NCBI RefSeq assembly: GCF_022533585.1
Contig: NZ_CP092827.1
Coordinates: 591,001 to 655,000 of the forward strand
Direction: 5' to 3'
DNA length: 64,000 bases
From: Pseudomonas sp. LS.1a
GTDB taxonomy: Bacteria; Pseudomonadota; Gammaproteobacteria; Pseudomonadales; Pseudomonadaceae
Within the stretch, counting starts at the first letter, position 1; every line of letters begins with the position of its first letter. Positions 55,605 to 64,000 of the stretch are shown here, one piece after another. The notes beneath the pieces were generated by a model, which saw only the letters and a program-made list of their open reading frames with translations, was not told the origin of the DNA and ran no database searches. The position numbers were made by a program, and so were the translations under genes.

Positions 55605-55749
55605 GCCTGCGGCACCACTGCGCGGGGCTGCCTGAATGGCGTTTTTTGCGGCTTATACTGGCGAACCAGGCCAGTGCCAGCGAGAGGCGCTTCCCTGCCA
55701 GGGTTGGCCATCGCATCCACACAGTGAACTTGCAGGGAGTTACAGGGAC

Positions 55750-56463
55750 ATGAACGCAGCCAGCAGTATCAGCCAGATCGCCAGCCTGATGGCCGACCCC
55801 AAACGCAGTGCCATGTTGTGGGCATTGATCGATGGCACGCCGCGGCTGGCCAACGAGCTCGCGGTAATGACCGGCCTGACCTCGTCCTCGGCCTGCGCTC
55901 ACCTTTCGCTGTTGTCGTCGGCCGGTTTGCTCCGGCACGAAGCGCGGGGCCGCAAGCGCTACTTCCGCCTTGCCACCCCGCAAGTCGGGGCGGCGGTGGA
56001 GGCCCTGGCCAGTGTCCAGCTGGAGAGTACCAAGGGGGAGCGGGCCAAGGCGCCGGTATCATCGCTGCCCATGTCGATACGCAGGGCGCGTCGCTGTGGC
56101 GATCACCTGGGTGGGGAACTGGCCGGTGAGCTGTATCACCGTCTGGTGGTGGCCGGCTGGCTGGAGGGTAGCGGTCGCCAGCTGATGGTGAGCGAGGAGG
56201 GGCGGGCGCAGTTGGCTTTGGTCGGGGTCTACATCGATGCCTTGGCACCGCATCAGCAACGTGGCTGTGTGATCTGCCGCTGCACCGAGTGGAGCGATGA
56301 GGGGCCGCACCTGGGCGGGGTACTGGGGCAGGCGTTGTTCCGGCTGTTCCTGCAATCGGGGTGGATGCGCGAGGCCGAGGACTCGCGGGCATTGCATATC
56401 TCTGCACTGGGTGTTCAGCAGATCAATCGCATTGCCCGCGTGCCAACCTGGCAGGTCGGTTGA
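55750..56463 (+). CDS. ArsR-type winged-helix transcriptional regulator
   Basis: A 237-residue regulator. Residues about 8-95 are an ArsR-like winged helix: MADPKRSAMLWALIDGTPRLANELAVMTGLTSSSACAHLSLL, then LLRHEARGRKRYFRLAT. The C-terminal 140 residues are an extra domain without an obvious match; it has a Cys-x-x-C-x-C-like group (GCVICRCTEWSDEG), which could bind metal or a thiol-reactive signal. The length is twice that of metal-sensing ArsR proteins. The ATG at 55750 follows GCAGGGAGTTACAGGGAC. A -10-like TATACT (55654-55659) lies 90 bp upstream without a clear -35. It is convergent with the deaminase gene; the target is unknown. Confidence 0.88.
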   Translation: MNAASSISQIASLMADPKRSAMLWALIDGTPRLANELAVMTGLTSSSACAHLSLLSSAGLLRHEARGRKRYFRLATPQVGAAVEALASVQLESTKGERAKAPVSSLPMSIRRARRCGDHLGGELAGELYHRLVVAGWLEGSGRQLMVSEEGRAQLALVGVYIDALAPHQQRGCVICRCTEWSDEGPHLGGVLGQALFRLFLQSGWMREAEDSRALHISALGVQQINRIARVPTWQVG

Positions 56464-56494
56464 CCGCGACACTGTCATGTCGCCGTCATGTCAT

Positions 56495-57448
<954 letters not shown>

Positions 57449-57487
57449 TCATCTCGATCAGGTACGGTTGCCGCCATTCTACAGAGG

Positions 57488-57512
57488 CTGGCCGGGCAAT
57501 GCGCCCGGCCAG
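57488..57512 (-). other. Perfect stem-loop between the SDR and deaminase genes
   Basis: CTGGCCGGGC and GCCCGGCCAG pair fully around AATGC. It is downstream of the SDR stop and 46-70 bp before the deaminase start, both leftward. No T-run follows, so a Rho-assisted or processing role is possible. Confidence 0.5.
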
Positions 57513-57528
57513 GCTGTGACCCGGTGAA

Positions 57529-58215
57529 TCACCAGACCAAGGGTTCGCCCTTGTAGTTGATGAAGCGCAGGCCGCCGTTGCCGCTTTGTGCCTTGATCTG
57601 TTCGAGCATGCCGCGGGTACTGGTCAGCACATCGATCTCGGCGTTTTCGCCGCCCATGTCGGTTTTCACCCAGCCCGGGTGCATGGCCAGCACGCACAGG
57701 TCGGGGCGTTGTTGCTCGACGACGAAGCTGTTGATCATCGAGTTCAGGGCCGCCTTGCTGGCCTTGTACAGGCAGACTTCGCCGCCGTCGGGGATGGTCA
57801 CGCTGCCCAGGATCGAGCTCATGAAGGCCAGCACGCCGCTGCCTTCGCGTACCTGGCCGACCAGGCGGCGGGCCACGCGGATGGGTGCCACGGCGTTGGT
57901 CATGAACAGGTCGCCGATGTCCTTGTTCTGCACCGCCTCCAGGTCTTGCGGCAGGGGGCCCATGACGCCGGCGTTGACGAATACCAGGTCGAACACTTGA
58001 CCTTGCAGGCGTTGCTTCAGGCCATCGAGTTGAGCCGTATCGTTCATTTCCAGCTGCTCGATGCGCACGCCAGGTACATCGGCCAGGGCGCCGGGCTGCT
58101 GCGGGTTGCGCACGGTGGCGGTGATGTTCCAGCCGTCTTCGTGCAGGCGCTGCACCAGGCCCAGGCCCAGCCCGCGCGAGGCGCCGATGATAAGTGCAGT
58201 TTTTGCGTTAGCCAT
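57529..58215 (-). CDS. Short-chain dehydrogenase/reductase
   Basis: A 228-residue SDR with the NAD(P) loop GASRGLGLGLVQRL, the strand-four NAG (VFVNAGVMGPL), the catalytic Ser in LAFMSSILGS and Tyr-Lys in CLYKASKAALN, and HPGWVKTDMG. It belongs to the CsgA/C-factor-like subgroup with a short C-terminus (ending INYKGEPLVW). The substrate is not apparent. ATG 58215 opens with MANAKTALII. Upstream is a C-type REP pair, so it probably has its own promoter in the 58216-58300 gap or beyond. It may be cotranscribed with the deaminase gene, 86 bp downstream. Confidence 0.9.
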   Translation of the reverse strand: MANAKTALIIGASRGLGLGLVQRLHEDGWNITATVRNPQQPGALADVPGVRIEQLEMNDTAQLDGLKQRLQGQVFDLVFVNAGVMGPLPQDLEAVQNKDIGDLFMTNAVAPIRVARRLVGQVREGSGVLAFMSSILGSVTIPDGGEVCLYKASKAALNSMINSFVVEQQRPDLCVLAMHPGWVKTDMGGENAEIDVLTSTRGMLEQIKAQSGNGGLRFINYKGEPLVW

Positions 58216-58308
58216 GTGTACGCACTCCGTGATCAGTTTGCAGGGAAAGGTATTGAGGATAATGCACTGGGGCCAATTTGCGGCCCTTCATTCAAAAGCG
58301 ATGCAGTA

Positions 58309-58430
58309 CCTGTGGGAGCGGCCTTGTGTCGCGATGGGCCGCAAAGCGGCCCCAGGATTTCAGCTACAGCCCATGAATTGCCGGGGCCGCTTTGCGGCCC
58401 ATCGCGACACAAGGCCGCTCCCACAAAGGA
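58309..58430. repeat. REP pair (BIME), C-type
   Basis: TGTGGGAGCGGCCTTGTGTC and its inverted copy, with matching outer stems GGGCCGCAAAGCGGCCC and GGGGCCGCTTTGCGGCCC, upstream of the SDR gene. Confidence 0.9.
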
Positions 58431-58531
58431 TCGCGTTCTCCTGTGGGTAATTCGGCGTGCGAGCTGGCTAAAAAACGACCAGTCGCGCCGCGCCCTTGTC
58501 TGGGCGGGCACTTCGCCTGTTGGCGCACGGG

Positions 58532-58752
58532 TTATCCACAGGCTGTTCCACAGTTATTGTGTGCAAACCGAGAGGCTGCAGGCTGGCGCCTCTGGTCTCG
58601 TGCTGGGGATAACTTCTGGGCTTTCAGCAGTTTGCCGCTGTCATCAAACGGTGATCAAAATATGATCAAAGCTCTGTAGGCCTTGAAAACATTGACCTGC
58701 AAGCGAATGCCCCAAGCTTATCCACAGGCCGGCCCACAGTTGTTGTGGGCAA
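58532..58752. other. Cluster of DnaA boxes with AT-rich repeats
   Basis: Two perfect DnaA boxes TTATCCACA lie at 58532-58540 and 58718-58726, each the start of a 35-bp direct repeat identical at 30 positions. A one-mismatch box, TTATCCCCA, is on the minus strand near 58604-58612. Between them are three ATCAAA units (58643-58670, two as TGATCAAA) in an AT-rich stretch. This resembles a small replication-origin or DnaA-titration layout, but the context is not that of oriC. The rest of the 58431-58755 gap shows nothing else. Confidence 0.6.
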
Positions 58753-58755
58753 TGT

Positions 58756-59340
58756 TCAGCGTGCTTCGAGCAGAATGCGTCCGCGGCTCAAGTCGGCCAA
58801 CTGCTGCTGCAGTGGGGCCAGGTGGACGTCACCGAGTGCAATCAGCAGGTCCACGCCATTGGCGGTGAACTGCTCATCCAGGACCAGGCCGTCAACCTCC
58901 GCCAGGCGCAACTTCACCAGCGCCAGTTCGCTGAAACTGCAACTGCAGGTGAATTCGCTGCGCTGCACCAGCAGCCGCTTGGGTGCCTGTTGCAGGCACT
59001 TGTTGGCGCCGCCGCCGTAGGCCCTGGCCAGGCCACCGGTACCCAGCTGGATGCCGCCGTACCAGCGGATTACCAGCACCACCACCTGGTCGCAGTCCTG
59101 CGCTTCGATGGCCGCGAGGATTGGCCGCCCCGCGGTACCGCCAGGTTCGCCGTCATCGCTGCTGCGGTACTGGGCGCCGAGCTTCCAGGCCCAGCAGTTG
59201 TGGGTCGCGGCCAGGTCGCTATGGCGTTCGATGAAACTCATCGCTTCGGCGGCACTGCTGATCGGCCCGGCGAGGGTGATGAAGCGGCTTTTGCGGATTT
59301 CCTCGCGGTATTCGCAGAGGTCGAGCAGGGTAGAAGGCAT
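58756..59340 (-). CDS. YigZ/IMPACT family protein
   Basis: A 194-residue member of the UPF0029/IMPACT family. N-terminal domain: MPSTLLDLCEYREEIRKSRFITLAGPISS, then AATHNCWAWKLG and SSDDGEPGGTAGRPILAAIE, the family signature, followed by VVLVIRWYGGIQLGTGGLARAYGGGA. The C-terminal domain is ferredoxin-like. Family proteins in eukaryotes act on the GCN2 translation control pathway, but the bacterial role is unclear. It follows the TetR gene by nine bases and is likely cotranscribed. The stop lies right next to the second DnaA-box repeat. Confident. Confidence 0.92.
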   Translation of the reverse strand: MPSTLLDLCEYREEIRKSRFITLAGPISSAAEAMSFIERHSDLAATHNCWAWKLGAQYRSSDDGEPGGTAGRPILAAIEAQDCDQVVVLVIRWYGGIQLGTGGLARAYGGGANKCLQQAPKRLLVQRSEFTCSCSFSELALVKLRLAEVDGLVLDEQFTANGVDLLIALGDVHLAPLQQQLADLSRGRILLEAR

Positions 59341-59349
59341 AAATGACGG

Positions 59350-60012
59350 TCAGGCAGCCGGCTTGATGCCGCAGCCTTTCAGGATGATGTGGATAAGGTT
59401 GTTGCTCGCGTCTTCCATGTCCTGCTTGGTCAGGCGGCTGCGGCCGGTAACCTGGCAGATCTGGGTGGCGAAGTCGGCGTAGTGCTGGGTGCTGCCCCAC
59501 AGCAGGAAGATCAGGTGCACCGGATCGACCGGGTCCATCTTGCCGGCTTCGATCCAGGCCTGGAACACCGCGGCCCGCCCCCGGAACCATTCGCGGTAGT
59601 CGGCACTGAAATATTCCGTAAGGCAGGTGCCGCCGCTGATCACTTCCATGGCGAAAATCCGCGAGGCTTGCGGGTTGCGCCGGGAGAACTCCATCTTGGT
59701 GCGAATGTACTGGCTCAGGGCTTCGCCCGGGTCATCCTCGACGCTCAAGGCGTTGAAGGTGCTGTCCCACAACTCGATGATGTTGCTGAGCACGGCAATG
59801 TACAGGCCCAGCTTGTTGGTGAAGTAGTAATGCAGGTTGGCTTTGGGCAACCCCGCCTTGAGGGCGATGGTGTTCATGCTGGTGCCCTTGAAACCATGGC
59901 GGGCAAACTCGTCTTCGGCGGCCTGGATAATGGCCTGTTCGTTCTTCTGGCGGATGCGGCCCGCGGGCTTGCCCGAGGCGGAGAGGCGATGCGCAGGGAC
60001 TTCTAGGGTCAT
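59350..60012 (-). CDS. TetR-family regulator (RutR-like)
   Basis: A 220-residue TetR regulator. The HTH domain is about residues 20-70: NEQAIIQAAEDEFARHGFKGTSMNTIALKAGLPKANLHYYF, a close match to the RutR/YcdC consensus. The C-terminal ligand domain has FAMEVISGGTCLTEYF and WGSTQHYADFATQI, also of the RutR type, which in E. coli senses uracil and controls pyrimidine breakdown. The ligand here is inferred only; a neighbouring adenine deaminase is not proof. Start 60012 (MTLEVPAHRLS) is chosen because the preceding residues match no family member; the ribosome site is weak. Confidence 0.88.
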   Translation of the reverse strand: MTLEVPAHRLSASGKPAGRIRQKNEQAIIQAAEDEFARHGFKGTSMNTIALKAGLPKANLHYYFTNKLGLYIAVLSNIIELWDSTFNALSVEDDPGEALSQYIRTKMEFSRRNPQASRIFAMEVISGGTCLTEYFSADYREWFRGRAAVFQAWIEAGKMDPVDPVHLIFLLWGSTQHYADFATQICQVTGRSRLTKQDMEDASNNLIHIILKGCGIKPAA

Positions 60013-60102
60013 GGACGATTCCGTACGGGTCAGTGGCTGCGGCTGTCGGACAAGATTACCTGCCTGTGCCGAAGTGACAAGCGTTTGCGGCACAGACTGG
60101 CA

Positions 60103-61020
60103 TCAGCGTGTCGCAGCCAGGCTTTCGAGGAAGCTTTCCAGCACCAGGTTAGGCCGTCGGCCTTTGCGCGTTACCCAGCTGAGGCTCAGGTCATAGAAGC
60201 GTTGTTGGGGCTTGAGGGCGCGCAAGCGGCCTTGCTGCACCCAGAACGTGGCGTAGTGGTCCGGCAGGTAGCCGATGTAGCGCCCGGTAAGGATGAGAAA
60301 CGCCATGCCTTCACGGTCCGAAGCACTGGCCGTGCAGTTCAGCGCCTGGTAATGCGCCTGGATTTCGGCCGGCAGGCGGAAAGTGGGGGTGATGGCTTCC
60401 TGGCTGTTGAGGCGGTCGTCGTCGATCTGCTGGTCATCGGCATAGAACAGCGGGTGGCCGACCGCGCAGTACAGCAGTGAGCGCTCGCTGTACAACGGCT
60501 GGTACTCGAGGCCCGACAGCGGGCTGGTCTGCGGCACCACGCCGACGTGCAGGCTGCCGTCGAGCACGCCGTGCTCGACCTGGCTGGGGGCGATCATGCG
60601 GATCTGGATGCGCACGTCGGGGCCGCGGTCCTTGAGCTCGGCCAAGGCATGGGTGATGCGCATGTGCGGCAGGGTCACCAGATTGTCGGTCAGGCCAATG
60701 TTCAGCTCGCCCCGCAAATGCTGGTGCAGGCCGTTGACTTCGGTACGGAAGCTTTCCAGGGCGCTGAGCAGTTGCAGGGCCGAATGGTAGACCTCGCGGC
60801 CTTCCTCTGTCAGTGAGAACCCGGCACGGCCGCGTTGGCACAGGCGCAGGCCGAGGCGTTGCTCGAGGTCGTTCATCTGTTGGCTGATGGCCGAACGGCC
60901 GATGCCCAGCACGTTTTCGGCGGCCGAGAAGCCGCCGCACTCGACGACACTGCGGTAGATCTTCAGCAGACGTATGTCGAAATCGCTGACTTGGGCGAGT
61001 GGATCGGGGCGTCGGCTCAT
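60103..61020 (-). CDS. LysR-family regulator, probable controller of bauA/mmsA
   Basis: A 305-residue LysR-type regulator. The HTH is near the N-terminus: DIRLLKIYRSVVECGGFSAAENVLGIGRSAISQQMNDLEQRLG. The C-terminal effector domain (residues 90-300) is a periplasmic-binding-like fold with LRGELNIGLTDNLVTLPHM. It is divergent from the beta-alanine aminotransferase gene, and the 118-bp gap contains an inverted repeat that may be its operator. By position it is a candidate for the BauR-like activator of beta-alanine use; the ligand is unproved. Confidence 0.92.
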   Translation of the reverse strand: MSRRPDPLAQVSDFDIRLLKIYRSVVECGGFSAAENVLGIGRSAISQQMNDLEQRLGLRLCQRGRAGFSLTEEGREVYHSALQLLSALESFRTEVNGLHQHLRGELNIGLTDNLVTLPHMRITHALAELKDRGPDVRIQIRMIAPSQVEHGVLDGSLHVGVVPQTSPLSGLEYQPLYSERSLLYCAVGHPLFYADDQQIDDDRLNSQEAITPTFRLPAEIQAHYQALNCTASASDREGMAFLILTGRYIGYLPDHYATFWVQQGRLRALKPQQRFYDLSLSWVTRKGRRPNLVLESFLESLAATR

Positions 61021-61037
61021 TAGTTTAGTCAGGGCCT

Positions 61038-61070
61038 GTCTGAAGATTAGAAATGTTGGCTTTTTCAGAC
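61038..61070. promoter_or_regulatory. Inverted repeat in the LysR-bauA gap
   Basis: GTCTGAA (61038-61044) and TTCAGAC (61064-61070) are a perfect 7-bp inverted repeat 19 bp apart. It is about 70-100 bp before bauA and directly before the LysR start, a usual place for a LysR site. Confidence 0.5.
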
Positions 61071-61138
61071 TTTATCGCCGTGCCAAGTTAGCTGCAACAA
61101 CATCCATCGTTGCCTGATCGTCTTCCGAGGAACCGCCG

Positions 61139-62485
61139 ATGAACATGCCCGAAACCGCCTCCGCCGGTATCGCCAGCCAGCTGAAGCTGGACGCCCACTG
61201 GATGCCTTACACCGCCAACCGCAACTTCCAGCGCGACCCACGCCTGATCGTGGCCGCCGAAGGCAACTACCTGTTCGACGACCAGGGGCGCAAGATCTTC
61301 GATGCCCTGTCGGGCTTGTGGACCTGCGGCGCCGGGCACACCCGCAAGGAAATCACCGAGGCGGTGGCTCGGCAGATCGGCACCCTGGACTACTCCCCGG
61401 CCTTCCAGTTCGGCCACCCGCTGTCGTTCCAGCTGGCCGAGAAGATCACCGAGCTGACCCCGGGCGACCTGAACCATGTGTTCTATACCAACTCCGGTTC
61501 CGAGTGTGCCGACACCGCGCTGAAGATGGTGCGTGCCTATTGGCGCCTGAAAGGCCAGGCGACCAAGACCAAGATCATCGGCCGTGCCCGTGGCTACCAC
61601 GGTGTGAACATCGCCGGCACCAGCCTGGGTGGCGTCAACGGTAACCGCAAGCTGTTCGGTCAGCTGCTGGATGTCGACCACCTGCCTCACACCGTGCTGC
61701 CGGTGAACGCCTTCTCCAAAGGCATGCCGGAAGAGGGCGGTATCGCCCTGGCTGACGAAATGCTCAAGCTGATCGAGCTGCACGACGCCTCCAACATCGC
61801 TGCCGTGATCGTCGAGCCGCTGGCGGGTTCGGCTGGCGTACTGCCGCCGCCGAAGGGTTACCTGAAGCGCCTGCGTGAAATCTGCACCCAGCACAACATC
61901 CTGCTGATTTTCGACGAAGTGATCACCGGCTTTGGCCGCATGGGCGCGATGACCGGTTCTGAAGCCTTCGGCGTGACCCCGGACCTGATGTGCATCGCCA
62001 AGCAGGTCACCAACGGCGCCATCCCGATGGGTGCGGTGATCGCCAGCAGCGAGATCTACCAGACCTTCATGAACCAGCCGACCCCGGAGTACGCCGTGGA
62101 ATTCCCGCACGGCTACACCTACTCGGCCCACCCGGTAGCCTGTGCCGCCGGTATCGCCGCGCTGGACCTGCTGCAGAAGGAAAACCTGGTGCAGGCCGCC
62201 GCCGAGCTGGCGCCGCACTTCGAGAAGCTGCTGCATGGCGTGAATGGCACCAAGAACATCGTCGATATCCGCAACTACGGCCTGGCCGGCGCGATCCAGA
62301 TCGCTGCCCGCGACGGTGATGCCATCGTGCGTCCATACGAAGCGGCGATGAAACTGTGGAAGGCAGGCTTCTATGTACGCTTCGGTGGCGACACCCTGCA
62401 GTTCGGCCCAACCTTCAACACCACGCCGCAGGAGCTGGACCGCCTGTTCGACGCTGTGGGCGAAACCCTGAACCTGATCGACTGA
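61139..62485 (+). CDS. bauA: Beta-alanine (omega-amino acid)-pyruvate aminotransferase
   Basis: A 448-residue class III PLP aminotransferase that moves the amino group of beta-alanine, or other omega-amino acids, to pyruvate, giving malonate semialdehyde and alanine. It starts [25 protein letters not shown]. The PLP lysine is Lys288 ([13 protein letters not shown]). [11 protein letters not shown] holds the cofactor Asp, and [17 protein letters not shown] the phosphate cup. Length and sequence fit the well-studied Pseudomonas omega-amino-acid:pyruvate transaminase. The following gene processes its product. An inverted repeat upstream and a LysR gene suggest inducible control. Confidence 0.96.
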   Translation: MNMPETASAGIASQLKLDAHWMPYTANRNFQRDPRLIVAAEGNYLFDDQGRKIFDALSGLWTCGAGHTRKEITEAVARQIGTLDYSPAFQFGHPLSFQLAEKITELTPGDLNHVFYTNSGSECADTALKMVRAYWRLKGQATKTKIIGRARGYHGVNIAGTSLGGVNGNRKLFGQLLDVDHLPHTVLPVNAFSKGMPEEGGIALADEMLKLIELHDASNIAAVIVEPLAGSAGVLPPPKGYLKRLREICTQHNILLIFDEVITGFGRMGAMTGSEAFGVTPDLMCIAKQVTNGAIPMGAVIASSEIYQTFMNQPTPEYAVEFPHGYTYSAHPVACAAGIAALDLLQKENLVQAAAELAPHFEKLLHGVNGTKNIVDIRNYGLAGAIQIAARDGDAIVRPYEAAMKLWKAGFYVRFGGDTLQFGPTFNTTPQELDRLFDAVGETLNLID

Positions 62486-62503
62486 TCGTTCTGATTCTGA
62501 TGC

Positions 62504-62530
62504 CAGGCGCGTGAACACATCGCGCGCCTG
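62504..62530 (+). other. Stem-loop between bauA and mmsA
   Basis: CAGGCGCG (62504-62511) and CGCGCCTG (62523-62530) form a perfect 8-bp stem in the 73-bp gap, with no T-run. It may slow processing or lower expression of the second gene rather than end transcription. Confidence 0.45.
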
Positions 62531-62558
62531 CCTCTACCTTCTTTATCTGGAGTTTTGC

Positions 62559-64000
62559 ATGAGCATTGTTCAGCACCTGATCCACGGCGAACTGGTTACC
62601 AAGGGTGAGCGCACCGCCGATGTCTTCAACCCGTCCACCGGCCAGGCCGTGCGCAAGGTCGAACTGGCCAGCCGCGCGACCGTGCAGGAGGCGATCGACT
62701 CGGCCAAGGCGGCTTTCCCGGCCTGGCGCAACACCCCACCGGCCAAGCGCGCCCAGGTGATGTTCCGCTTCAAGCAACTGCTGGAGCAGAACGAAGCGCG
62801 TATCGCGCAGATGATCAGCGAAGAGCACGGCAAGACCCTCGAGGATGCCGCCGGCGAACTGAAGCGTGGCATCGAGAACGTCGAATTCGCCTGCGCAGCG
62901 CCGGAAGTGCTGAAAGGCGAGTACAGCCGCAACGTCGGCCCGAACATCGATGCCTGGTCCGACTTCCAGCCGCTGGGCGTGGTTGCCGGTATCACCCCGT
63001 TCAACTTCCCGGCCATGGTGCCACTGTGGATGTACCCACTGGCCATCGCCTGCGGTAACGCCTTCATCCTCAAGCCTTCCGAGCGCGACCCGAGCTCGAC
63101 CCTGTTCATCGCCCAGCTGCTGCTGGAAGCCGGCCTGCCGAAGGGCATCCTCAACGTGGTGCACGGCGACAAGGAAGCGGTGGATGCGCTGATCGAAGCG
63201 CCGGAAGTGAAGGCCCTGAGCTTCGTCGGTTCGACGCCGATCGCCGAGTACATCTACGCCGAAGGCACCAAGCGCGGCAAGCGCGTACAAGCCCTGGGTG
63301 GTGCGAAGAACCACGCGGTGCTGATGCCGGATGCCGACCTGGACAACGCCGTGAGCGCACTGATGGGTGCGGCCTACGGTTCGTGCGGCGAGCGTTGCAT
63401 GGCCATTTCGGTGGCGGTGTGCGTGGGTGACCAGGTGGCCGACGCCCTGATTGCCAAGTTGGAACCACAGATCAAGGCACTGAAGATTGGTGCCGGCACC
63501 TCGTGCGGCCTGGACATGGGCCCGCTGGTGACGGCTGCTGCCCGTGACAAGGTGGTGGGCTATATTGATGACGGTGTTGCTGCTGGCGCCAAGCTGGTGG
63601 TGGATGGCCGTGGCTTCCGTGTGGCCGGTAATGAGGATGGCTACTTCGTCGGTGGCACCCTGTTCGACAAGGTGACCCCGGAGATGCGCATCTATAAGGA
63701 AGAGATCTTCGGCCCGGTGCTGTGCGTAGTGCGTGTGAACAGCCTGGAGCAGGCCATGCAACTGATCAATGATCACGAGTATGGCAATGGCACCTGCATC
63801 TTCACCCGTGACGGTGAAGCGGCGCGCCTGTTCTGCGATGAGATCGAAGTGGGCATGGTCGGTGTGAACGTACCGCTGCCGGTGCCGGTGGCCTACCACA
63901 GCTTTGGTGGCTGGAAGCGCTCGCTGTTCGGTGACCTGCATGCCTATGGCCCGGACGGGGTGCGCTTCTATACCCGCCGCAAGGCTATCACCCAGCGCTG
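62559..64000 (+). CDS. mmsA: CoA-acylating (methyl)malonate-semialdehyde dehydrogenase (3' partial)
   Basis: The gene runs past the right edge: 480 full codons are seen of about 497 expected. The enzyme turns malonate semialdehyde or methylmalonate semialdehyde into acetyl-CoA or propionyl-CoA with NAD+ and CoA. The start is ATG 62559 ([16 protein letters not shown]) with TCTGGAGTTTTGC before it. The Rossmann region has [16 protein letters not shown]; the catalytic Cys is about residue 280 in [26 protein letters not shown] is conserved. No stop codon lies inside the window. It is paired with bauA, so a bauC-like role in beta-alanine use is expected. Identification is secure. Confidence 0.95.
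   Translation, partial: MSIVQHLIHGELVTKGERTADVFNPSTGQAVRKVELASRATVQEAIDSAKAAFPAWRNTPPAKRAQVMFRFKQLLEQNEARIAQMISEEHGKTLEDAAGELKRGIENVEFACAAPEVLKGEYSRNVGPNIDAWSDFQPLGVVAGITPFNFPAMVPLWMYPLAIACGNAFILKPSERDPSSTLFIAQLLLEAGLPKGILNVVHGDKEAVDALIEAPEVKALSFVGSTPIAEYIYAEGTKRGKRVQALGGAKNHAVLMPDADLDNAVSALMGAAYGSCGERCMAISVAVCVGDQVADALIAKLEPQIKALKIGAGTSCGLDMGPLVTAAARDKVVGYIDDGVAAGAKLVVDGRGFRVAGNEDGYFVGGTLFDKVTPEMRIYKEEIFGPVLCVVRVNSLEQAMQLINDHEYGNGTCIFTRDGEAARLFCDEIEVGMVGVNVPLPVPVAYHSFGGWKRSLFGDLHAYGPDGVRFYTRRKAITQR

Noticed and set aside
55654..55659. Sigma70 -10 element TATACT before the ArsR-like gene
   Set aside because: No acceptable -35 is found at 16-18 bp, so I did not call a promoter.
61088..63941. 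Antisense open frames over bauA and mmsA
   Set aside because: Both are His/Gln/Val-rich shadows of PLP and dehydrogenase genes with complete catalytic motifs on the plus strand.

Overview
The window is a GC-rich chromosomal segment that reads as a fluorescent Pseudomonas of the P. putida group. The acetoin locus, the accBC-aroQ-dsbD block, speA, the copA-cueR-copZ block and the bauA-mmsA pair match my recollection of P. putida gene order. The intergenic spaces carry the REP (repetitive extragenic palindrome) elements typical of this group. I see no tRNA, rRNA, CRISPR array, prophage or conjugative element, so this is core chromosome with a few accessory genes.

Layout. 1-4100: the end of an AcoR-type sigma54 activator, then mpl-ubiX-small lipoprotein. 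4108-7100: a Rossmann oxidoreductase, a MORN-repeat caspase-like (C13) lipoprotein and a 119-bp tandem REP array. 7100-14570: a 2,3-butanediol/acetoin catabolic operon (acoX-acoA-acoB-acoC-butanediol dehydrogenase, leftward) divergent from acoR, with a recognisable -24/-12 promoter and palindromic activator sites. 14700-19100: accC, accB, aroQ, dsbD. 19300-24730: a chemoreceptor, a double-receiver diguanylate cyclase, a DUF2333 protein and a Nudix hydrolase. 25030-29530: yciH, speA, a REP-associated transposase (RAYT) inside inverted REPs, and a MATE transporter. 29785-39330: an alpha-2-macroglobulin lipoprotein, a small membrane protein, pbpC and an orphan TpsB transporter. 39449-43400: a PprB-like regulator, a prepilin peptidase, two DUF4136 lipoproteins, a CmoM-like methyltransferase and a MazG-like protein. 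43450-47911: a MaoC/FabG pair divergent from a frameshifted thiolase, then an AraC regulator. 48038-53736: a dCache chemoreceptor and the copper block cueR/copA/unknown/copZ with two CueR operators. 53930-60012: an MFS exporter, an ArsR-like regulator, adenine/adenosine deaminase, an SDR, an IMPACT-family protein and a TetR regulator. 60103-64000: a LysR regulator divergent from bauA and mmsA; mmsA runs off the end.

How genes work together. The aco operon turns butanediol into acetoin and then acetaldehyde plus acetyl-CoA under AcoR/sigma54, with no E3 gene in the cluster. accB and accC supply two acetyl-CoA carboxylase subunits. CueR senses Cu(I) and drives the copA exporter and copZ chaperone. 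BauA and MmsA convert beta-alanine through malonate semialdehyde to acetyl-CoA. The alpha-2-macroglobulin and PbpC form the known envelope-defence and peptidoglycan-repair pair.

The less ordinary signals are: a REP pair inside a coding sequence; the RAYT/REP unit; the MORN-C13 lipoprotein; a non-oriC cluster of DnaA boxes with AT-rich GATC repeats; a perfect palindrome before aroQ; structured leaders before yciH and speA; a gene-free structured stretch at 55.3-55.7 kb; and the thiolase frameshift. I did not find a clear, wholly new multi-gene system.
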